Assembly: GCF_007785815.1 (NCBI RefSeq)
Contig: NZ_VNIM01000002.1
Location: 1-64,000 of the forward strand
DNA: 64,000 nt
Direction: 5' to 3'
From: Alterirhizorhabdus solaris
Lineage (GTDB): Bacteria > Pseudomonadota > Alphaproteobacteria > Sphingomonadales > Sphingomonadaceae
The notes under the pieces are model-generated. The model did not search any database, was not told where the DNA came from, and saw only the letters and a program-made list of their open reading frames with translations. Positions 53,451 through 60,334 of the stretch are shown here, in pieces. Numbering within the stretch: position 1 is the first letter of the stretch; every line of letters begins with the position of its first letter. The translations under genes were made by a program, and so were the position numbers.

Positions 53451-54365
53451 ATGAACGTCGTGGCACCCTTGAAAGCAGACGTCGCCGTGGTCCCGTGCGG
53501 TGCCGCGTCCCCGGTCGACTTCGTCGTCGTCGATGTCGAGACCGCGTGTTCGCGCGTCAGCAGCATCTGCCAGATCGGCATCGTAGGCTTCCGCGATGGC
53601 TCCGAGGTCTTCGCCTTCGAGACACTCGTCGACCCTTGCGACGAGTTCTCGCCATTCAACACGCGTATCCACGGCATCAGCTGCGATCACGTGCTTGGAC
53701 AACCCACCTTCGGGCACATCCACGCGACCGTCGATGGACACCTCTCCGGTCGCACGACAGTGGCACACTCGTTTTTCGACAAGGGCGCGCTTGCAGCGGC
53801 ATGTCGTGTTCATCGGCGCGAGATGATCGAGACGACCTGGCTCGACAGCGTGCGCGTCGCAAAACGCGCCTGGCCCGAACTTGCCAGCCACCGGCTGAAC
53901 GTGCTCACCCGCTTCCTGGGTGTTCGACACAAGCATCACGACGCCCTGAGCGATGCACGCGCTGCAGGAATGGTGATCGTGAAGGCGATCGATCACACCG
54001 GCATCGACTTGGCGGGGTGGTTGAAGCCGACGAACCCACGCGGCGGCGCGGCACCGAAGGCGGCTGCGGCTGGACCGCTGAAGGGGCACCGCGTCGCAAT
54101 CCTCGGCGCGCCGCGCGACGCGCAACTCGGGCACTGGCTTGCCGAACTGGGCGCACGCGTTGTCGCATCGGTCGGCACAACGTCCACGATGCTGGTCATC
54201 AGCAGGGATCAGCCGTTCGGAAGGTTTGCCCATGCCAGCGCCCCGTACCGCCGCGCGGAGGAATTGCGGCAGGGTGGCTCTGCAATTGAGATCGTGACCG
54301 AAGACGATCTTCGGACGCAATTTTCCCTTGATGCGCCCGTCACAAGGGACATGCTGGCCCGATGA
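53451..54365 (+). CDS. DnaQ-like DEDDh exonuclease with C-terminal BRCT domain
   Basis: A 304-residue protein (ATG 53451, with alternatives at 53439 and 53409). The exonuclease holds DxE in FVVVDVETACS (Asp28, Glu30), ISCDHVLGQPTFG, AHSFFDKGALAAA for the second Asp, and HHDALSDARAAGM giving the catalytic His and final Asp: all DEDDh residues. A Gly/Pro/Ala linker follows, then a BRCT fold: LKGHRVAILGAPRDAQLGHWLAELGARVV through IVTEDDL. This is a DNA polymerase III epsilon-like nuclease tethered by BRCT to DNA ends or partners. Its stop overlaps the TfoX_N gene in ATGA, so the two are coupled. Confidence 0.82.
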   Translation: MNVVAPLKADVAVVPCGAASPVDFVVVDVETACSRVSSICQIGIVGFRDGSEVFAFETLVDPCDEFSPFNTRIHGISCDHVLGQPTFGHIHATVDGHLSGRTTVAHSFFDKGALAAACRVHRREMIETTWLDSVRVAKRAWPELASHRLNVLTRFLGVRHKHHDALSDARAAGMVIVKAIDHTGIDLAGWLKPTNPRGGAAPKAAAAGPLKGHRVAILGAPRDAQLGHWLAELGARVVASVGTTSTMLVISRDQPFGRFAHASAPYRRAEELRQGGSAIEIVTEDDLRTQFSLDAPVTRDMLAR

Positions 54366-54703
54366 CGTCCGATAAAAACACCGTCGCATTCATCGTCGAC
54401 CAGCTGTCCGCCGTAGGCGGCGTCTCGGCCAAGCCGATGTTCGGCGAGTACGGCTTATACTGCGACGGCAAGATGTTCGGGATGATCTGCGACGGTCAGC
54501 TCTTCATCAAGCCCACCGCCGGCGGCAGGACGCTGGCGGCGGATCTTGAGGAAGCGCCACCCTACCCCGGCGCGAAGCCCTGCCTGCTCGTCGATCCGGA
54601 TCGGTGGGATGACAGCGACTGGCTCGCAGGGGTCGTCCGAAGCACGATCGCCGAGCTGCCGCTTCCAAAGCCCAAGGCGCGGAAGCCGAAGTCAGTGTCA
54701 TAA
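54362..54703 (+). CDS. TfoX/Sxy N-terminal domain protein
   Basis: A 113-residue protein starting inside the exonuclease stop. MTSDKNTVAFIVDQLSAVGGVSAKPMFGEYGLYCDGKMFGMICDGQLFIKP is the TfoX_N hallmark, with MFGEYG and the F-x-K strand, ending in a Lys/Pro tail KPKARKPKSVS. TfoX_N alone, without the C-terminal domain, occurs widely. Full-length TfoX activates competence in Vibrio and Haemophilus, but that role cannot be assumed. Coupling with a nuclease gene is notable. Confidence 0.82.
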   Translation: MTSDKNTVAFIVDQLSAVGGVSAKPMFGEYGLYCDGKMFGMICDGQLFIKPTAGGRTLAADLEEAPPYPGAKPCLLVDPDRWDDSDWLAGVVRSTIAELPLPKPKARKPKSVS

Positions 54704-54728
54704 GGCACGGCGGTTCTGCACGACGCCC

Positions 54729-54992
54729 TCAGCGCAGTTGGCTGTCCTTGCTGCCGCGCCGGTTAAATGCGGACCGAACAGGCCGGCTGTCGCGCTGGGA
54801 CTGGCACTGCACACAGGTCCGGACACCCGCCAGCGCCTGACGGCGGGCGTCGGGGATCTCCTCGCCGCACTCCTGGCAGTGCGTTTCACTCTCGCCCCCG
54901 AGAAGGCGTGATCGCGCGAACAGGACGGCGTCGGTCACCGTGTCGTCGATCTGATCCTGGATAGCGCCGTCGCGCGTCCACCCGCCCGCCAT
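54729..54992 (-). CDS. DksA/TraR-family C4 zinc-finger protein
   Basis: An 87-residue protein (ATG 54992; a GTG nine bases earlier is possible). It has the short TraR-like layout: an N-terminal helix MAGGWTRDGAIQDQIDDTVTDAVLFARSRL, then the zinc site CQECGEEIPDARRQALAGVRTCVQCQ, and a basic tail. Short DksA/TraR relatives on plasmids and phages bind RNA polymerase in place of DksA plus ppGpp. It lies on the opposite strand to its neighbours, 25 bases from the TfoX_N stop. Confidence 0.85.
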   Translation of the reverse strand: MAGGWTRDGAIQDQIDDTVTDAVLFARSRLLGGESETHCQECGEEIPDARRQALAGVRTCVQCQSQRDSRPVRSAFNRRGSKDSQLR

Positions 54993-55120
54993 TTTACTCA
55001 CCCATCCTACTCTCGAGACATCCTAGATGGGACATGGCGGACGACATTCCAGCCGCCGTCGATGCGCCCGAGTGACCGTTGCGACGTTGATTGCTCAACG
55101 TTCCTATGTGCGAGGCTGTG

Positions 55121-55951
55121 ATGAAGACCGTGACGCTACCCAGCGGCGAGAATGTCCCGGCGCTTGGCCAGGGCAGCTGGATGATGGGCGAGCGCCGCGA
55201 GCGCCGTTCAGACGAGATCGCAGCGCTCCGTGCGGGGGTCGAATGCGGGATGACGCTGATCGATACCGCCGAGATGTATGGCGATGGTGCGTCCGAAACC
55301 CTGATCGGCGAGGCGCTCGGCGACATGCGCGACCGGCTGTTCCTCGTCAGCAAGGCCTATCCGCAGAATGCGTCGCGCAATCGTCTGGCCAGAGCGTGCG
55401 AGGCGAGCTTGAAGCGGCTCGGCACCGATCGGCTCGACCTGTACCTGCTTCATTGGCGCGGCTCGGTGCCACTTGCTGAGACGGTCGAGGCGATGGAGGC
55501 GCTGAAAGCACAGGGCAAGGTCCGCCACTGGGGCGTCAGCAATCTCGACACCGGCGACATGGAAGAGCTTGTCGCGGCAGGTGGAGTTGCCTGCGCGACC
55601 GATCAGATCCTCTACAATCTCACGCGGCGGGGGGCGGAACACGACCTGCTGCCTTGGCTCTCCGATCACGGCATTCCGGCGATGGCGTACAGCCCGGTCG
55701 AACAGGGACGGCTCCTCGCCGATCGCACCCTTGCTGCGATCGCGAGCAACATCGGCGCGATGCCGGCGCAGGTGGCGCTCGCCTGGGCGATGCGCCAGGA
55801 TGGGGTCATCGCTATCCCGAAGGCGGGTTCCGTTGATCATGTGCGGGAGAACCGCGCGGCGGCCGATATCGTCCTTTCGGACGCTGATCTCGCAACACTG
55901 GACGCAGCGTTCCCGCGCCCCCGCACGCGTCGCCCGCTCGAGATGCTCTGA
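55121..55951 (+). CDS. Aldo/keto reductase
   Basis: ATG 55121 with GAGG nearby gives a 276-residue (alpha/beta)8 oxidoreductase. The NADPH-dependent AKR features are present: GENVPALGQGSWMMG, the catalytic Asp-Tyr in DTAEMYGDGASETLIGEAL, the Lys in LFLVSKAYPQNAS, the His in DLYLLHWRGSVPLAET, and the cofactor loop IPKAGSVDHVRENRAA. Substrate unknown. It starts just downstream of the TraR-like gene's 5' end on the other strand, which leaves a short shared upstream region. Confidence 0.87.
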   Translation: MKTVTLPSGENVPALGQGSWMMGERRERRSDEIAALRAGVECGMTLIDTAEMYGDGASETLIGEALGDMRDRLFLVSKAYPQNASRNRLARACEASLKRLGTDRLDLYLLHWRGSVPLAETVEAMEALKAQGKVRHWGVSNLDTGDMEELVAAGGVACATDQILYNLTRRGAEHDLLPWLSDHGIPAMAYSPVEQGRLLADRTLAAIASNIGAMPAQVALAWAMRQDGVIAIPKAGSVDHVRENRAAADIVLSDADLATLDAAFPRPRTRRPLEML

Positions 55952-55961
55952 GCCTTCCGCA

Positions 55962-56519
55962 ATGACGATCTTCTTCACCGCCGACACGCACTTCGGTGAT
56001 CGTCGCACGATCAACATGCACCGCCGCCCGTTCGCCAGTGTGGCGGCAATGGACGAGGCGATCGTTGCCGGCTGGAACGAGAGGGTCGGCCCGGACGACG
56101 AGGTTTGGCACCTCGGTGACGTCGCACGTCGTTCGGCGGACGTGGCGGCCTTGCTGGCTGAGCTCAACGGCATCAAGCATCTCGTCCGCGGCAACAATGA
56201 CGGTCCCGCAACCGGCGATGCGACAGGCTGGGCGAGCGTCCAGGACTATGCAGAACTGACGCTGGACGGCGTGTTGCTGGTGCTCTGTCACTACCCATTC
56301 AGGAGCTGGAACGGACAGCATCGCCGCTCCATCAACCTGCACGGGCATAGTCATGGCAAGTTGAAGCCCTTGCTGCGCCAGTTCGACGTCGGCGTAGATG
56401 CCCGTGGCTTTCGGCCGACGACACTCACCGCACTCCTCGGCGGAGTTTCGAGCAGCGAGCCTGGTGAGAGCACCCCTCGCCTGATCTCGTCGACAGCCTC
56501 AAGCGAGACGGTAGGGTGA
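55962..56519 (+). CDS. Metallophosphoesterase
   Basis: A 185-residue calcineurin-like enzyme with ten bases between it and the reductase stop. The five motifs run in order: ADTHFGD, WHLGDVA, RGNND, CHYPFRSWNG and HGHSHG (Asp and His metal ligands). Short members often hydrolyse cyclic nucleotides or ends of nucleic acids. The substrate is not predictable. The stop overlaps the next gene's GTG (GTGA), so the two are coupled. Confidence 0.85.
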   Translation: MTIFFTADTHFGDRRTINMHRRPFASVAAMDEAIVAGWNERVGPDDEVWHLGDVARRSADVAALLAELNGIKHLVRGNNDGPATGDATGWASVQDYAELTLDGVLLVLCHYPFRSWNGQHRRSINLHGHSHGKLKPLLRQFDVGVDARGFRPTTLTALLGGVSSSEPGESTPRLISSTASSETVG

Positions 56520-56848
56520 CCGCAAAGGACTATCTGGTCACACCCGATGGACGCTACTTCGTCGTCCGGGGGCGCCTGTGGCGGCGATCAAACCCGTCTT
56601 TGCCAGAACAGCAGCGCGGAGCCTTGGTCGGCGAACTCATGGGTGCGAGACGCGCCGTGGGGGTTGCGCTGCGCGCAGGCGACAAGGCTCGCGTTGCCGA
56701 GGCCCGTGCCCAGGTCGGCCAAGCCAAGGTCGTGCTCGGCGAGCGCGGGCCGGTATGGTGGCAGGATGGGACGCCTGATCTCAATCGGCACATGGTCGCC
56801 AACACACCCTATGCAGACTGGCTGAGAGAGGAGGACCGCGCGCCGTGA
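56516..56848 (+). CDS. Conserved hypothetical protein
   Basis: GTG 56516 overlaps the phosphoesterase stop. The 110-residue protein opens DYLVTPDGRYFVVRGRLWRRSNPSLPE, followed by a helical part AALVGELMGARRAV-like, and ends TPDLNRHMVANTPYADWLREEDRAP. A small protein with this start is often found beside methyltransferase or phosphoesterase genes in alphaproteobacteria, but I know no role. Its stop overlaps the GTG of the methyltransferase gene (GTGATG), so this is a three-gene coupled run. Confidence 0.7.
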   Translation: MTAKDYLVTPDGRYFVVRGRLWRRSNPSLPEQQRGALVGELMGARRAVGVALRAGDKARVAEARAQVGQAKVVLGERGPVWWQDGTPDLNRHMVANTPYADWLREEDRAP

Positions 56849-57468
56849 TGAACCCGCTCCCCGAACTGCCCGCTGGCGCCTTCGCCAAGCAGGACACCGG
56901 TGATGATCTCGCTATCTATGCCCCTCCGCGGCTGGTCACGCACATCGACGAGGGGGCGGTGGCCTCGCTCACCGCACACTATCGAGGTCTGTTGCCCGAG
57001 AACAAGCCGGTACTCGACCTCATGTCGAGTTGGGTCAGCCACCTGCCGCCCGACCGGACCTACGCTCCTGTCGTCGGACATGGCATGAACGCCGAAGAGC
57101 TTGCCGCCAATCCACGCCTTGACCGCTGGTTCGTGCAGGATCTGAATCGCGACGCCACGCTGCCGCTGGACGACCGATCCTTCGAGGGTGCCCTCTGCTG
57201 CGTCGGTGCCCAATATCTTCAGCAGCCGGTCGCTGTATTCACCGAAGTGCGCAGGGTACTGGTGCCGGAAGCCCCGCTCATTGTCAGCTTCTCGAATCGG
57301 TGTTTCCCGACAAAGGCAGTTGCCATCTGGCGGTCGCTCGACATCAACGGACACGCCGCGCTGGTCCGGCTCTACCTTGAGCGCGCAGGGTTTCGCCACA
57401 TCACCGCGGACGTCCTCGCCGACGGCCGTGCAAGTGATCCGTTGATCGCGGTCACTGGTCGCGCCTGA
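56845..57468 (+). CDS. SAM-dependent methyltransferase
   Basis: A 207-residue class I methyltransferase starting at GTG 56845, with ATG three bases on. A modified motif I lies in VLDLMSSWVSHLP, followed by GHGMNAEELAANP, FVQDLNRDATLPLDDRSFEGALCCVGAQYL as the methyltransferase_11 core, and VRRVLVPEAPLIVSFSNRC as the post-core helix and strand. The glycine-rich loop is weaker than usual (MSSW for GxGxG), which leaves activity open. The substrate is unknown. Gene order suggests a role shared with the phosphoesterase. Confidence 0.75.
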   Translation: MMNPLPELPAGAFAKQDTGDDLAIYAPPRLVTHIDEGAVASLTAHYRGLLPENKPVLDLMSSWVSHLPPDRTYAPVVGHGMNAEELAANPRLDRWFVQDLNRDATLPLDDRSFEGALCCVGAQYLQQPVAVFTEVRRVLVPEAPLIVSFSNRCFPTKAVAIWRSLDINGHAALVRLYLERAGFRHITADVLADGRASDPLIAVTGRA

Positions 57469-57621
57469 CGACCGTGAGCGGCCATCGCCGGCGCTTGGAA
57501 AAAGAGCCGCGACCTCCTGGGTGATCCACCACCCGCGGAGGATCCCGGTCAAAGACAAACTGTCCGCCGGCGGTGCTACATGTCCACGACCTCGCGGCGT
57601 GAGGCGATGCGAGCCCGACGG

Positions 57622-57804
57622 TCAGCGACTCTTCCGTTGCTGCCGTTCCTCATGATCCGCTGTGATCTCCAGGTCCCTCGCGAGCTGCTCCAAGGCGCGG
57701 CGAGCGCCAAGGCGCTCAAGCCCGTCCCGATGATCGACAGACCGCGGCGGGGTGCTTCGCGCTCGCGCCAGTCTCGCGGCGGCCCTGAGTGTTTCTGAAT
57801 CCAC
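57622..57804 (-). CDS. Small helical protein, unknown function
   Basis: GTG 57804, with GGAGG ten bases upstream, opens a 60-residue frame: VDSETLRAAARLARARSTPPRSV, then RDGLERLGARRALEQLARDLEITADHEERQQRKSR. The composition is helical and strongly charged. The frame ends in TGA. It lies on the same strand as the repressor operon and may be its distal gene. No family is recognised, and it could be a chance frame. Confidence 0.4.
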   Translation of the reverse strand: MDSETLRAAARLARARSTPPRSVDHRDGLERLGARRALEQLARDLEITADHEERQQRKSR

Positions 57805-57923
57805 GACCGCCGATCCTCCGATCGCTGCTTAGGAAACCTCGACGGCAACATAGCATCATCGCGGGAGAAGTATCGACTCGCATAGCGTCGGACTCCCGGT
57901 CCCGAGGCATGTCCGATCCACCC

Positions 57924-58253
57924 CTAATGCACGTTGGCGCTGACCAGCTCGTCCAGAGCAGACCCAACGATTCCCCATCTTTTCATGCCCCGCCAATCCC
58001 GTTTCCGATGCAGATCCCGCATATAATTGTCAGCCCATGCGACTGCGTCATGTGCGCCCAGATCGGTGATCAATTCGGCCGCTATTGCCCAGGCTTCCTG
58101 CTGGTCGCCATGGTCCGGCACGATCTCGGTCGCTGGTTGCTTCCGAGCGCGGCGGTTACGCGGCTCACCAGCCGTCGATCGGAAAGGCGCGGAGTTCGGG
58201 TCTGTGCTGACGGCGTTCCGCAGAGTGCTGCGGTCGAGCTTTCGTCTCGCCAT
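57924..58253 (-). CDS. Small protein of unknown function in the S24-HIRAN operon
   Basis: ATG 58253 gives a 109-residue protein: a basic, disordered N-part (MARRKLDRSTLRNAV, through ARKQPATEIVP), then a helical C-part DQQEAWAIAAELITDLGAHDAVAWADNYMRDL and KRWGIVGSALDELVSANVH. Helical proteins of this C-terminal pattern are scattered in sphingomonad plasmids and genomic islands. It begins two bases after the HIRAN stop, so it is in the same operon. Confidence 0.6.
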   Translation of the reverse strand: MARRKLDRSTLRNAVSTDPNSAPFRSTAGEPRNRRARKQPATEIVPDHGDQQEAWAIAAELITDLGAHDAVAWADNYMRDLHRKRDWRGMKRWGIVGSALDELVSANVH

Positions 58254-58255
58254 GA

Positions 58256-58660
58256 TCAATCGTCCTGCGGTAGTTCATCGGGCCAGAAATCGACCTCTTC
58301 AGTCGTCTCTGCGGCGTGCCGCTTCCGGTCGCACTCGGGCAAGACGGGCACTTCTCCGTCGAACCCGATCCTGATCGCTGCTCCAGGCTGTGTCGCCCCC
58401 TGGAACACTGCCTGAAGCTCCCGACCATTGCGTAGCATGCTGCCGATCCAGGGCGCGCGATCCGCCGTCAGGTAACCGATCTGAACATGACGGGCGCTGA
58501 CGACGGCAATGGCGCTCGGATCGACGGGGTTCTTGGGTTCGGGTACGAGCTCGATCGGCTCACCCGGCACACAGAGTAGGATTTCGAACCGGCGGTTGCT
58601 GCCATCGGCATTCGGATGGTTCGCGCCAACGACATGCAGGCTGAGTTGCTTCATAGCCAT
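58256..58660 (-). CDS. Stand-alone HIRAN-domain protein
   Basis: A 134-residue protein. The HIRAN fold is seen as LSLHVVGANHPNADGSNRRFEI, then ELVPEPKNPVDPSAIAVVS, and HVQIGYLTADRAPWIG, the pattern of N-P-x-D-x-x-A-V and G-Y-L. HIRAN domains bind single-stranded DNA 3' ends, in eukaryotes within Rad5/HLTF helicases. Bacterial stand-alone forms accompany DNA-processing proteins. The acidic tail TTEEVDFWPDELPQDD is unusual. It lies 17 bases after the S24 repressor gene. Either ATG 58660 or 58654 may be used. Confidence 0.75.
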   Translation of the reverse strand: MAMKQLSLHVVGANHPNADGSNRRFEILLCVPGEPIELVPEPKNPVDPSAIAVVSARHVQIGYLTADRAPWIGSMLRNGRELQAVFQGATQPGAAIRIGFDGEVPVLPECDRKRHAAETTEEVDFWPDELPQDD

Positions 58661-58677
58661 GTCTCAGTCCGCCGCGA

Positions 58678-59331
58678 TCAGCTCAGGGTGCGGCCGAACC
58701 ATAGCACCCGACCAACGATGTCGATCCGGCCAAGCTCGATGTTCTGCCAGCTCGGATAATCCGGATTGTCGCTCTTGATCGAAATGCCTCGGCCCGATGG
58801 ATTGCGGGCGAGCCGTTTGACCATCAGGCTGTCGTCGAGCCGCAGCACGTAGATGCCGTCCCGAAGTCGCCCGACGCCGTCCTTACGATCGACGAGCACG
58901 TCGTCGCCGTCAGCCAACGTCGGCGCCATGGAATCGCCCTTCACCTGGATAACGGACAGCCCGTCGGCAGATCCCTTGGTGCGATCCCGCAGCCAACGCG
59001 GATCGAAGCCGATCGTCGTGCGCCGCGCCTCACCGAAATCGGCAGCGCCATGTCCGGCCGACGCATAGACGTCGAGCACGGGCACCTGTTGCAAGGCCGG
59101 CTGCTCCCACTCCTGCGGCCCTCCAAGAACGGCCTCTTTGACGCCGAAGTAAGCGGCAAGAACGCGCCGATCCTCTTCGTGCAGCCGCTTGGGCGTACCG
59201 CGCTTGATGTACTGCTGGATGTAAGCATCGTTGCGCCGAAGCATGCGGGACAGACCCGCATAGTCTTCGTTGCGCTCGTCGATCAGCCGTTGGAGCGCTG
59301 TGCGAGGATCTTCAATTTGCGCGAGCATCAT
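58678..59331 (-). CDS. S24-family repressor (LexA/CI-like)
   Basis: A 217-residue protein. The N-terminal domain has a helix-turn-helix (DYAGLSRMLRRNDAYIQQYIKRG). The C-terminal S24 peptidase domain has SADGLSVIQVKGDSMAPTLADGDDVLVDR with the catalytic Ser in GDSMAPT, and GIYVLRLDDSLMVKRLARNP with the catalytic Lys. The cleavage-site region (about residues 95-110, VYASAGHGA) includes Ala-Gly. Such proteins repress phage or mobile-element genes and self-cleave on RecA activation. It diverges from the small plus-strand gene at 59370, with only 38 bases between, where an operator is expected. Confidence 0.87.
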   Translation of the reverse strand: MMLAQIEDPRTALQRLIDERNEDYAGLSRMLRRNDAYIQQYIKRGTPKRLHEEDRRVLAAYFGVKEAVLGGPQEWEQPALQQVPVLDVYASAGHGAADFGEARRTTIGFDPRWLRDRTKGSADGLSVIQVKGDSMAPTLADGDDVLVDRKDGVGRLRDGIYVLRLDDSLMVKRLARNPSGRGISIKSDNPDYPSWQNIELGRIDIVGRVLWFGRTLS

Positions 59332-59369
59332 AGGATCAACTGAGCCGCACGCTTAAGGGCACGCGCCAT
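59332..59369. promoter_or_regulatory. Divergent intergenic region of the S24 repressor
   Basis: Thirty-eight bases separate the repressor start (minus) and the 59370 start (plus). A divergent repressor normally binds here to control both. I see a short AAGGG ribosome site for the plus gene and no clear long palindrome. Confidence 0.35.
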
Positions 59370-59687
59370 ATGAGCCTGGAGGAAGCCGCGACGATCCTGC
59401 ACGAAGCTGGGCTGCCGGCCCGCGGCACACTGACGCTGGCGCTGTTCGACCGCCAGGATCTCGCGACCGACTGGGCACGCTCAGGCCTTGGTGGTTTCTT
59501 GGAGATGATGGTGGCCGCCCTCCCCGATGCGCTCGCCGCGGAAATTGGCGACACCAGCGACCGGGTCGACCCACGCTGGGGTACGCAGGCCGCGCGCTTC
59601 GTGGCGCAGCGTATCGCCCACCACATCCACGACTTGATCGAACGAGAACAGCGGCTCGGCGACTTCTCGCCAGGTCGCACCGCCTAA
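59370..59687 (+). CDS. Small protein of unknown function opposite the repressor
   Basis: A 105-residue protein with AAGGG upstream of ATG. It reads MSLEEAATILHEAGLPARGTLTLAL, then ATDWARSGLGGFLEMMVAALPDALAAEIG and AARFVAQRIAHHIHDLIEREQRLGD. It is helical and soluble, with no recognised domain. Being divergent from the S24 repressor, and upstream of an AlpA-like gene, it is the place where a Cro-like or antirepressor gene is often found, but nothing in its sequence proves that. Confidence 0.55.
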   Translation: MSLEEAATILHEAGLPARGTLTLALFDRQDLATDWARSGLGGFLEMMVAALPDALAAEIGDTSDRVDPRWGTQAARFVAQRIAHHIHDLIEREQRLGDFSPGRTA

Positions 59688-59745
59688 TCCGCTAGCAGCC
59701 GGCCACTGGGGAGAGGTCGGGCACACTTTAAACAAGGACAGCTTG

Positions 59746-59958
59746 ATGCAAGCTCATCTCGCCCGATCGACAGAACGCCTGATCAGGCTACCCGAGGTCA
59801 GAAAGCGGGTGGGCCTCGGTCGCTCAACGATCTACCGGCTGATGGAACTGGGCTCGTTCCCGAAGTCGCGAAAGCTCGGCGCCAGGGCCATCGCTTGGTC
59901 AGAAGCAGAAATAAACGATTGGATTGAAGGCAAGCTAACGAACAGGTCTACTGATTGA
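59746..59958 (+). CDS. AlpA-family excisionase/regulator
   Basis: ATG 59746 with AAGGA upstream gives a 70-residue MerR-like winged helix: LIRLPEVRKRVGLGRSTIYRLMELGSFPKSRKLGARAIAWSEAEINDWIEGK. This is the AlpA/phage_AlpA signature (LGRSTIYR...GxFP, W-x-E-x-x-I-x-x-W). AlpA proteins activate integrase genes or help excise prophages. No integrase is in the window, so its partner is missing or lies outside. Confidence 0.86.
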   Translation: MQAHLARSTERLIRLPEVRKRVGLGRSTIYRLMELGSFPKSRKLGARAIAWSEAEINDWIEGKLTNRSTD

Positions 59959-60334
59959 CCCGCAAGAATTGAGCCCAAACTTGGGATGCAGATCCTTCCG
60001 GTCGGTACCCAGGCAGCATCGCAGACCACGTTCCGGCCGGCTCCGACGGCGTTGCCTACTGCACTATTACCACGACCGTGCTTCCGCTGCGGCGTAGATC
60101 GACCTGATCGGCATGGGCCGCCCGGGTGCTCGAATCCCTGCTTGCGGGCGGGCTGGATACCGCTCATGCAGGGCAACAAGGGGTCTGAAAGTCAGGGATA
60201 GCGATCCTAAACGGTTTCACGCGCGAAGGCTGCTGCCGGGTTTCACGGTTTGAAGAACCAAGCTATCGTTTGTTGTGCAAGGGATCATAGCTGCGGCTGG
60301 CCCGTGGAAGCTGCATGGAAATTGACCCGGGTCT
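59959..60334. other. 376 bases without a supported gene, before the hybrid kinase
   Basis: Frames here are short and lack ribosome sites. Sequence is GC-rich without repeats that I can see. It may hold the kinase promoter. No attachment-site-like repeat of the AlpA-bearing block was found. Confidence 0.4.
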
